From NCBI GenBank assembly GCA_040226215.1, contig JAVKFF010000123.1:1-64000 (forward strand): a DNA stretch of 64,000 nt. Direction: 5' to 3'. A model generated the notes under the pieces. That model ran no database searches and was not told where the DNA came from. It saw only the letters and a list, made by a program, of their open reading frames with translations. This stretch comes from JAVKFF01 sp040226215 (GTDB lineage Bacteria > Pseudomonadota > Alphaproteobacteria > DSM-16000 > Inquilinaceae). The first letter of the stretch is position 1. Every line of letters begins with the position of its first letter. The translations under genes were made by a program, and so were the position numbers. Of this stretch, positions 1 through 6,062 are shown piece after piece.

Positions 1-746
1 GCTCGGCGAGTCGCGGGCTCGGCTATGCCTGCGCCACGCGCCAGGCGCTGGAGGGCGTCGACGAGGTGATGGCCGCGCGCACCAGGGATACCATGGAGGA
101 GGCCGCCGACCGCATCCGGGCGGAGGCGCCGGGAGTCACGATCGGCACGGTCGCCGCCGACGTGACTGCCGATGACGGCATCCAGGCCCTGCTGGCCGCC
201 TGTCCCGAGCCCGACATCCTGGTCAACAATGCCGGCGGCCCGCCGCCCGGCGACTTCCGCGACTGGGACCGCGAAACCTGGCACAAGGCGATCGACGCCA
301 ACATGCTGGCCGCGATCTTCCTGATGAAGGAAACCGTCGACGGCATGATGGCGCGTGGCTTCGGACGCGTCGTCAACATCACCTCAGGCGCGGTCAAGGC
401 GCCGATATCAATCCTCGGCCTCTCCAACGGCGCCCGCGCCGGTCTGACCGGCTTCGTCGCGGGACTGTCGCGCGAGACCGTGGCCCGGGGCGTGACCATC
501 AACAACCTGCTGCCGGGGCCATTCGACACCGACCGCCTGGCCTCAAACTTCGCCGCCCGGGCCAAGCGCGAGGGCAAGACGCCCGACCAGGTGCGCCAGG
601 AATCCGCCGCCCACAACCCGGCCAGGCGGTTCGGCGACCCGGACGAGTTCGGTGCGGCTTGCGCCTTCCTGTGCTCGGTTCACGCCGGCTTCATGACCGG
701 CCAGAACATCCTTCTCGACGGCGGCGCCTTCCCGGGGACCCTTTGA
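1..746 (+). CDS. SDR-family oxidoreductase, 5' end outside window
   Basis: A short-chain dehydrogenase/reductase that enters the window in frame (first complete codon at base 3). The nucleotide-binding glycine motif is partly visible as SRGLGYA at the very start, followed by the structural ILVNNAGG motif. The C-terminal GQNILLDGG is typical of FabG-like SDRs. The usual YxxxK catalytic pair is missing: after the active-site region ITSGAVK the sequence reads LSNGARAG, so Ser and Arg sit where Tyr and Lys normally are. A known SDR subgroup shows this LSNGAR pattern. The substrate cannot be named. The gene stands alone here; the next gene is 160 bp downstream. Confidence 0.9.
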   Translation, partial: SASRGLGYACATRQALEGVDEVMAARTRDTMEEAADRIRAEAPGVTIGTVAADVTADDGIQALLAACPEPDILVNNAGGPPPGDFRDWDRETWHKAIDANMLAAIFLMKETVDGMMARGFGRVVNITSGAVKAPISILGLSNGARAGLTGFVAGLSRETVARGVTINNLLPGPFDTDRLASNFAARAKREGKTPDQVRQESAAHNPARRFGDPDEFGAACAFLCSVHAGFMTGQNILLDGGAFPGTL

Positions 747-908
747 TGACCCGATGGGCTTCAGAAACCCTGCTTCCGCCACATTTCAGGTGAGAAGGAT
801 CACAGGAGGCGGCGGTTGTCGGCGCTAGTGTCCGTGCATCGTTAATCGCTGCCGCCTGCCCGGCAATGGGGATGACGGGGGACGGCAGACCGGAGGAGGA
901 GAAGTGAG

Positions 909-1151
909 ATGACGAAATCGATCACGACGAAGTTCGTTGCCATCGTGCTGGTCGCCGGCGCCCTGGCCGCCTGCCAGCAGACGCCGCGTCCCAATACCGC
1001 CGCCGGTGTGGCGCTCGGCACGCTTGCCGGCGCGGGTGCCGGTGCCCTGGTCGGCGGCAACGACCAGCAGAACATCCTGTGGGGTGCGGGTATCGGCGCG
1101 GTCGCCGGCGGCATCGGCGGCGCCCTGGTGGACAACCAGTACGGCTACTGA
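909..1151 (+). CDS. Small glycine-zipper lipoprotein
   Basis: An 80-residue envelope protein. The N-terminus is a lipoprotein signal peptide (KSITTKFVAIVLVAGALAAC) whose lipobox LAAC places the acylated Cys near residue 21. The rest is a two-segment glycine zipper (GTLAGAGAGALVGG and GAGIGAVAGGIGGALV), as in YMGG-like and OmpA-associated 17-kDa surface antigen domains. Such proteins sit in the outer membrane or periplasm and are usually of unknown specific role. A strong purine-rich ribosome site (GGAGGAGGAG) precedes the ATG. No operon partner is evident. Confidence 0.85.
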   Translation: MTKSITTKFVAIVLVAGALAACQQTPRPNTAAGVALGTLAGAGAGALVGGNDQQNILWGAGIGAVAGGIGGALVDNQYGY

Positions 1152-1230
1152 TCGCCCGGGCGCGCATCGCCAGCCGATCGAATCGGCTTAGCGATGCGCG
1201 CCGCCCACGGGCACACCACGGCAGGACGCG

Positions 1231-1251
1231 GGCCGCCCCTTGCGGGCGGCC
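1231..1251 (+). terminator. Terminator-like hairpin
   Basis: A perfect 8-bp stem GGCCGCCC / GGGCGGCC with a 5-nt loop lies 79 bp after the glycine-zipper lipoprotein stop. It is followed by CACTTGCTTTGG rather than a clean T tract, so intrinsic termination is plausible but not proven. Confidence 0.4.
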
Positions 1252-1332
1252 ACTTGCTTTGGGATATGGTTCTCCGGGCCTGAAGATACTCGTGATGTGA
1301 GAATTGCGGGAATCGGCGTAAACTGCTGATTC

Positions 1333-1608
1333 ATGATCAACTGCACGCTGATCGCCGCCTTCGGCATGGTGACGTCGGTCCACTCTCTCGACCTGTCGAC
1401 CGACGATCTGGCGCGTGCGGAGTTCATCGCCGCCATCGAGCTCGGCCGCATTCATGCCGACATGGCGATCGGCCGGCCGGCCTTGGCCGCGCGGCAGCGC
1501 TCGGGCTCCATCCTCTGCCAGGGTGGCGCGTGGCTGGCCTGGGGACCGGACGCCACGGGCATCGTCGCCGCCGGGTCCTCGGACGGCGAGGGGCCCACTC
1601 ACCCGTAG
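1333..1608 (+). CDS. Hypothetical protein, 91 residues
   Basis: I do not recognise this protein. It is supported by codon use: almost every codon ends in G or C, as in the confirmed genes of the window, whereas the overlapping reading frames are arginine- and proline-rich shadows. The sequence begins MINCTLIAAFGMV and has no clear signal peptide, transmembrane segment or motif. No good ribosome-binding site is visible before the ATG. It could be a small orphan gene or a chance open frame. Confidence 0.4.
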   Translation: MINCTLIAAFGMVTSVHSLDLSTDDLARAEFIAAIELGRIHADMAIGRPALAARQRSGSILCQGGAWLAWGPDATGIVAAGSSDGEGPTHP

Positions 1609-1676
1609 GCCGGTTGCGGCCAGCCCGGGCACCTCGCCCCAGAATCGCCCTGGAACAGGGTGACGACAACGGGTGA

Positions 1677-2600
1677 TTACCCGGACACGGCGTGTCGCCT
1701 GCCGCGCAGCTTGCCCCAGCGATACTGCCAGTAGCGGCGCATCGGCGAGGTGTAGAGGAAGTCGGCCCGCGCCAGCGCCAGCCCCTTGGCCGCCAGCTCC
1801 GCGGCTTCCGGATCCTCGCCCCGCTCGAAGACGATCTGGGTCGGGGCGATGACCGACACGGGCCTCAGCCCCACCCGCGCGGCGGCCAGCCGCAGGTTCC
1901 AGTGGTTGAAGCCCAGCACATGGGCGAAATGGAACCAGCCGATACCCTTGCAGGGGCGTTCGGCCAGATTCGGCACCTCGAGATAGAGCCGCCCCGCCGG
2001 CGCCAGCCAGCCCAGCATGGCGCGCAGCGCCTGCAGCGGGTCGCGCAGATGCTCGATCACCTGGAAGGCGGTGATCAGGTCGAAGGGCGCCTCATAGGCG
2101 ACGTCGGACCAGCCGGCCACGGTGATTCGCCGGCCGAGCCGGGTTTCGGCCGACGAGCCATAGGTCTCCCCGGGCTCGAAGCCGTGCGCGTCGAAGTCGC
2201 GGGCCAGCATGGCGGAGACGAACTCGCCCGAGCCGCAACCGAAATCGAGCACCCGGGCGCCGGGCGCCAGCAGGCTGGCCATCTGCACCGCGCGCCCGAC
2301 CGCCTCGCGCTCGCGCTTGCGCACATGGCGCGACCACGGCTTGCCGATCGCGCCCTGATAGGTGAAACGGTAGTCCTCGCGGTAGAACCGGGCGAGCTCC
2401 GCGTCGGTCGGCATCGGATTGGTGTAGAGCAGGCCGCAGGTCGCGCACATCGCCGTCGGCAACCGCTTCCAGCCGCGATCGAGGGAGGCGACGGCCCGCC
2501 TCTCGCCCCCACCGCAGGCCGGGCAGTCTACCGCCTCGCCGCGATAGGGGTGCCGGGTCAGCGGGATCAGGTGCCTGGCGGTTCGGATGAGGTTGGCCAC
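1677..2600 (-). CDS. Class I SAM-dependent methyltransferase with N-terminal zinc-ribbon-like region
   Basis: About 307 residues. The N-terminus has two Cys pairs (CPACGG and CATCGL) about 27 residues apart, resembling the zinc-binding head of sugar C-methyltransferase-like and ubiquinone-type methyltransferases. The core has motif I VLDFGCGSGEF, an acidic motif II region and ITAFQVIEHLRDP, the Methyltransf_23 signature. Such proteins methylate small molecules, lipids or surface sugars; the substrate is unknown. The open frame extends far upstream to 3347, overlapping the divergent methyltransferase gene, but only the part from GTG at 2600 resembles the family, so I use that start. The divergent neighbour is also a methyltransferase but of a different subtype. 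Confidence 0.82.
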   Translation of the reverse strand: MANLIRTARHLIPLTRHPYRGEAVDCPACGGGERRAVASLDRGWKRLPTAMCATCGLLYTNPMPTDAELARFYREDYRFTYQGAIGKPWSRHVRKREREAVGRAVQMASLLAPGARVLDFGCGSGEFVSAMLARDFDAHGFEPGETYGSSAETRLGRRITVAGWSDVAYEAPFDLITAFQVIEHLRDPLQALRAMLGWLAPAGRLYLEVPNLAERPCKGIGWFHFAHVLGFNHWNLRLAAARVGLRPVSVIAPTQIVFERGEDPEAAELAAKGLALARADFLYTSPMRRYWQYRWGKLRGRRHAVSG

Positions 2601-2837
2601 GGATGCGTGTCTGTCGTCTCTGCCTGGGTTGGGGTCGGCGCGGGGCCGGTTCGCCGATCGGCGCTGCCCGGGCAATGACTGCCGCCGGCCGATCGCCTGC
2701 GAAAGACAGTGCCCTCCGCCGGGCGAAGCCTTATACCCGTCCGCCGCCGTCTGCAACCGGTTGGCGATGGTGGATGCCCGTAGGCAGTGCTTGGAAAGAT
2801 CGCTTAGTATCATCGGCGCTTGGATGGAGCCGCGGTC

Positions 2838-3647
2838 ATGGAAATCGAGACCAGCTCGGTTGTTGAGCACTACACCCGAAACAATCTGATGGAGCGCATT
2901 CGCAGCGCGCTCACGGCGGCAGGACACGATCCAGACAGGCCGACCGTGGCGATGCTGAGCGAACTCGATCATCTGCATGGCGGAGGCTTCGCGACCACCG
3001 AAGTTCAGGTGGAACTGGCCGACATTCCCAGGGGATGCCGCCTCCTCGATGCCGGCTGCGGCATCGGCGGGCCCAGCCGTTTCCTGGCTGAGAGCTACGG
3101 TTGTGCCGTTGAGGCAATTGATCTCACGCCGGAGTATGTGGCCGTCGCCGATGAACTGAACCGGCTGGTCGGTCTCGCGGACAGGATCGCCGTCAAGGTC
3201 GGCAGCGTCACCGATATTCCCTACGACGATTCGTCCTTCGACGCGGTTCTTTGCCAGAACGTATCGATGAATGTCGCCGACAAGCGCGCGATGTTCAGAG
3301 AGGCGTTTCGGGTCCTCAGGCCGGGCGGGATATATACATTGAGCCATCTGGCCGAGGGTCCCGCCGGGCCGCCGATCTACCCGCTTCCCTGGGCGCTGAC
3401 ACCTGAGGTGAGCTTTCTGGAGACACCCCGGAAGATCATCGAGATGCTCTCACAAGCAGGGTTCTCCGAGATCGAGGACAGAGCGCCGCAGGCCCGGTCC
3501 AAGCCGGGCGGCGGACCCCAGCCGGGCACGATCGGTGGCGCCCCGGCAATGGGGGACGACATGCCCGAGAGAACCCGCAACAGCGCGCGATCCGTTGAGG
3601 AAGGCCGGCTGGTCTCGATGATGATCGTCGCACAACGGCCATCTTAG
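2838..3647 (+). CDS. Class I SAM-dependent methyltransferase
   Basis: A 269-residue UbiE/MMT-type methyltransferase. Motif I is LLDAGCGIGGPSR, motif II VEAIDLTPEYV, and the later LCQNVSMNVADK and FRVLRPGG blocks are the usual post-motifs of Methyltransf_11 proteins. I start at the ATG at 2838 because GGAG lies 8 nt upstream; an earlier in-frame TTG at 2820 lacks a ribosome site. Codon use is less GC3-biased than its neighbours (for example GTTGTTGAGCACTACACC), which may indicate acquisition by transfer. The substrate is not predictable; glycine/sarcosine-type or polyketide-type small-molecule methylation would fit the fold. Confidence 0.82.
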   Translation: MEIETSSVVEHYTRNNLMERIRSALTAAGHDPDRPTVAMLSELDHLHGGGFATTEVQVELADIPRGCRLLDAGCGIGGPSRFLAESYGCAVEAIDLTPEYVAVADELNRLVGLADRIAVKVGSVTDIPYDDSSFDAVLCQNVSMNVADKRAMFREAFRVLRPGGIYTLSHLAEGPAGPPIYPLPWALTPEVSFLETPRKIIEMLSQAGFSEIEDRAPQARSKPGGGPQPGTIGGAPAMGDDMPERTRNSARSVEEGRLVSMMIVAQRPS

Positions 3648-3779
3648 CGGCCCTGACGGGTGAGCTCCGCTGTGGTCGGTCGGTATCGGGTTGGTCAGGG
3701 AGAGGCCGCGGGTCGCCGACTGCAACCGATTGGCGGCGGTGATTGGCCGCATTGGCCACGGGAGAGCATCGCGGGCGAC

Positions 3780-3842
3780 GGACCGCCGATCCCGTCCGCC
3801 GGACCGCCGATCCCGTACGCCGGACCGCCGATCCTGTCCGCC
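3780..3842. repeat. Three tandem 21-bp repeats
   Basis: Three copies of a 21-bp unit beginning GGACCGCCGATCC lie head to tail (3780-3800, 3801-3821, 3822-3842). They differ by one base each in two places. They sit in the gap between two converging genes (methyltransferase stop at 3647, acetyltransferase stop at 3856) and encode nothing convincing. Confidence 0.85.
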
Positions 3843-3855
3843 GCGACCGGCGCCG

Positions 3856-4302
3856 TCAGTCTATCGCCTTGAAGTACCGGGCCACCGGCCAGGGCACGTA
3901 GCCGAAGGACTCGTAGGCGCGGCGGGCCGGCTGGTGACCCGAATCGCCGACCGTCTCGACCATCACCATGGCCATGCCGTGCGCCCGGCAATGCGCCTCG
4001 GCGAAGCTCATCAGCCGCCGGCCGATGCCCCGGCGCTGCCAGGCAGGATCGACCGCGATGATATGAACCTCGCCCATCCGATCCTCGACGAGCAGCCTGA
4101 CCCCGACGAAGCCGGCCAGATCCTCTCCCAGCAAGGCCAGCCAGACCCCCTCCGGCTCCCCATCCAGCAACGCCCCCACATCCGCCGCCTGCCGCGCCTC
4201 CCAGCCCTCGGGATAGAACGCCTCATAGATGAACCCCGGCACCTCCGCCGCCGTCCGCGCAAACACCGGCGCCGTTTCCAGCAGGGTGGCAAAGACCACC
4301 AA
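3856..4302 (-). CDS. GNAT-family N-acetyltransferase
   Basis: A 148-residue acetyl-CoA-dependent acetyltransferase. The acetyl-CoA pyrophosphate-binding motif A is clear: VHIIAVDPAWQRRGIGRRLM near residues 85-105, followed by ARRAYESFGYVP, the motif B region with its conserved Tyr. Length fits a single GNAT domain. The acceptor is unknown (amine, aminoglycoside or protein N-terminus are all possible). The reading frame has no ATG at the expected N-terminus; translation probably begins at TTG 4302 or the adjacent GTG, so the start is uncertain. It lies 33 bp downstream of an unrecognised gene on the same strand. Confidence 0.85.
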   Translation of the reverse strand: MVVFATLLETAPVFARTAAEVPGFIYEAFYPEGWEARQAADVGALLDGEPEGVWLALLGEDLAGFVGVRLLVEDRMGEVHIIAVDPAWQRRGIGRRLMSFAEAHCRAHGMAMVMVETVGDSGHQPARRAYESFGYVPWPVARYFKAID

Positions 4303-4335
4303 TTTGCGGAGCTGGATCGGCCAGTGGCATGGCTG

Positions 4336-4935
4336 TCATCCGGTCGAGTCGTAGGGTGAAGGAAGATCGTCAGGATGAGCGACCGTGGTGAAGGCATAGC
4401 CGGCTTTCAGAAACGGCACGCGAACCTCGCGGTCCCACCGGTCGCCGAGCAGATCGTAATCGGCAGCGCGATCGAACACCCGTATCGCCCCGAGCAGCGA
4501 CCGCGACAGGTCGGCAACCAGCCATGGCATGCCCACGGCCTCGCTGCCTGACCGGTGGGCGCTCAGATGGGCGATCTCTGTATTGATGCGCCTGAAGGCG
4601 CCCTGATAGTCGCTGCGGATCGGCGGTGGCGCCGCGCGCCACGCCTCGGGATCGCGAACATACTCGACGGCCAGCCTGTCGGTGGCGAACACCGTCATCC
4701 CTTTCCCCGCTGAGGTCTGCCCCCATAGGAACCCGGACAGCAGCCGCAGGCGGATGGCCCACGATTCCAGCATGGAATTGCCGACGATGGCGAAAGTCGC
4801 GGATGTCCGGTCGTTCGGGTGGAAATAGTCGGCGAGGCCATCGCTCAAGGCCCGCCCCTGCGCGCACAACATCTTGACCTCGTACGTCAGGTGCAGGGCA
4901 GCATAGTCGCGGAGAACATCGGGCGATGGCGGCAT
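4336..4935 (-). CDS. Hypothetical protein, about 199 residues
   Basis: I do not recognise this protein. From the ATG at 4935 it reads MPPSPDVLRDYAALHLTYEV and appears mostly alpha-helical, with no signal peptide and no membrane segment. Residues such as DYFHPNDRTSATFAIVGNSMLESWAIRLR suggest a soluble helical bundle; HEPN-like folds look similar, but no RxxxxH motif is evident. A longer TTG start at 4971 is possible. It sits between a 139-residue orphan protein and a GNAT gene, all on the minus strand just downstream of a tRNA-Ser, which is a common location for acquired genes. Confidence 0.65.
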   Translation of the reverse strand: MPPSPDVLRDYAALHLTYEVKMLCAQGRALSDGLADYFHPNDRTSATFAIVGNSMLESWAIRLRLLSGFLWGQTSAGKGMTVFATDRLAVEYVRDPEAWRAAPPPIRSDYQGAFRRINTEIAHLSAHRSGSEAVGMPWLVADLSRSLLGAIRVFDRAADYDLLGDRWDREVRVPFLKAGYAFTTVAHPDDLPSPYDSTG

Positions 4936-4992
4936 GGGCAACAGCCTATGCAACACGAATTGGCGCGGCAAGCGGGACGGGTGGGGGAGGAA

Positions 4993-5412
4993 TCAGCCGA
5001 AGACGGCGCCGCCGATGAGGCCGAGCACGATCATGTCTGCGGTCCACCCTCGATCAAACCATTTGTCCCGCGTGGTGCGGCGGCGGTCGACCTGCTGCTC
5101 GCGCTCGGCGCGGATCATTTGCACCACGGCCTGCACAGACTCCCGATCATAGTCGTTCGCGGTGAAGCCGGTGTAGGCGAGCAGGCGCAAGGTGTCCTCG
5201 TCGGCGTTGCTGATCGCCTCCATAAGTTCCCTGCCGCGCTGGTTCATGACGAACGCACGCTTATCGGGCTGCGCCTCCAAGGTGACAAGATCACCCTTGC
5301 CGTGAAGGCCGATTGTCGCTGTTCCTCCGGACACCTTGATCTTGCGCGATCCGACATTCGCAACGGTCGAGCCGGACTCGTCGGGCTGAGTGGGCTTGTC
5401 GTCATCCGCCAT
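4993..5412 (-). CDS. Hypothetical protein with C-terminal hydrophobic tail
   Basis: About 139 residues, unrecognised. The N-terminus is acidic and polar (MADDDKPTQPDESG). A central region (TVANVGSRKIKVSGGTATIG) looks beta-rich, then a helical RMIRAEREQQVDRRR-type basic stretch precedes a short hydrophobic C-terminus (TADMIVLGLIGGAVFG). The latter could be a tail anchor or amphipathic membrane helix. I prefer ATG 5412, which has AAGG 8 nt upstream, over ATG 5418. The gene begins 33 bp downstream (minus direction) of the tRNA-Ser and is followed at 57 bp by another orphan gene, so the two may be a small acquired unit. Confidence 0.65.
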   Translation of the reverse strand: MADDDKPTQPDESGSTVANVGSRKIKVSGGTATIGLHGKGDLVTLEAQPDKRAFVMNQRGRELMEAISNADEDTLRLLAYTGFTANDYDRESVQAVVQMIRAEREQQVDRRRTTRDKWFDRGWTADMIVLGLIGGAVFG

Positions 5413-5430
5413 GGTCATCGCCTTTCCGAG

Positions 5431-5546
5431 CGGTCCCGGCAGTGCGGATGGGGAGGGATTCGAACCCCCGGAGGACTCGCGCCCTCAACGGTTTTCAAGA
5501 CCGCCGCATTCAACCGCTCTGCCACCCATCCGCACTGCCGGGACCG
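5431..5546. repeat. 22-bp perfect inverted repeat enclosing tRNA-Ser
   Basis: Bases 5431-5452 are perfectly complementary to 5525-5546. The inner 7 bp are the tRNA-Ser acceptor stem; the next 2 bp pair position -1 with the discriminator base; the outer 13 bp are flanking DNA (CGGTCCCGGCAGT against ACTGCCGGGACCG). The pairing stops at 5430/5547 (g against a). A transcript would form a 22-bp acceptor helix around the tRNA. Confidence 0.95.
5445..5531 (-). tRNA. tRNA-Ser (UGA anticodon)
   Basis: An 87-nt class II tRNA read on the minus strand. Acceptor stem GGATGGG pairs perfectly with CCCATCC and the discriminator is G73, as expected for bacterial serine tRNA. The anticodon arm has loop CTTGAAA, giving anticodon TGA for UCA codons. 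A long variable arm (GAGGGCGCGAGTCCTC) and a T arm with loop TTCGAAT follow. CCA is not encoded: the bases after G73 are CAC. The sequence outside the acceptor stem continues the pairing (see the inverted repeat entry). Confidence 0.96.
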
Positions 5547-5653
5547 ACGCGCCTACCCCACCGGAGCGCCTGGTGAGGTAGCGGTGGTGTATATCGGGGC
5601 TGCGGAGTCCTCGAAAACTCATGCAACACAACATGGTGTGCCGTGTTGCCAGA

Positions 5654-5696
5654 CGATTTTCAAGACCGGTGCCTTCAACCACTCGGCCACCCATCC
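5654..5696 (-). pseudogene. tRNA-Ser 5' half (degenerate second copy)
   Basis: On the minus strand 43 nt match the 5' half of a serine tRNA: acceptor GGATGGG, D arm GGCCGAGTGGTTGAAGGC, and an anticodon loop CTTGAAA with TGA. It differs from the intact gene 120 bp away at roughly seven positions. The anticodon stem is imperfect and the expected T arm and CCCATCC acceptor 3' strand are absent. Beyond it an inverted repeat GCAACAC / GTGTTGC (5623-5649) lies where a variable arm would be, then a poor T-arm-like TTTTCGAGG. I read it as a decayed or recombined tRNA-Ser, not a working gene. Confidence 0.7.
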
Positions 5697-5823
5697 ATCC
5701 GGTTGCCGTGCCTCAATGGATCTTGGCGGCGACATGGCGAGGACGTGTATGACCAACTCGCGGCGTCAGTGCAAGAGAGGGCGCGGGCGTCCGGCCTCAA
5801 TCCTGGTCTGGCGCACCGCCGGA

Positions 5824-6057
5824 CTAGGCGCCTTCCTTCCCCCCGTCCTGCCCGCCATCCTTCCTGCCGGCCCGTCGCGCCAGCGCCATGGCCTCGCGGA
5901 GGACCCGGCGGTCGGCGATCTGGTTGGCCAGGATCAGGATCAGGCGGGCGTTGAGGCGCTGGCTTTCCGCCTCGCTCAGGCCCTCGTGCAGCTGCAGGAG
6001 CTCGGCGTAGAAGCCGTCCGGGTCGTCGAGGCGCGGCTCGGTCGTGAAATCGGCCAT
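5824..6057 (-). CDS. DUF2783 family protein
   Basis: A 77-residue acidic helical protein: MADFTTEPRLDDPDGFYAEL then LLQLHEGLSEAESQRLNARL and LILANQIADRRVLREAM. This matches the DUF2783 pattern (aromatic and HEGL followed by a helix ending in LANxIxD), a family found beside FAD-dependent aromatic hydroxylases. Its function is not established; it may be a small partner of the monooxygenase encoded immediately upstream. The start is ATG 6057 with AAGGG at a good distance; the ATG at 6066 overlaps the upstream stop codon (ATGA), showing translational coupling either way. Confidence 0.75.
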   Translation of the reverse strand: MADFTTEPRLDDPDGFYAELLQLHEGLSEAESQRLNARLILILANQIADRRVLREAMALARRAGRKDGGQDGGKEGA

Positions 6058-6062
6058 GGCTG

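Noticed and set aside
2601..3347. N-terminal extension of the minus-strand methyltransferase to 556 residues
   Set aside because: The extension overlaps the divergent methyltransferase gene, has no similarity to the family, and a GTG at 2600 starts the conserved part.
5623..5649. A CRISPR-like or phage repeat at the GCAACAC inverted repeat
   Set aside because: There is one copy only, with no spacer array; it is better read with the tRNA fragment.
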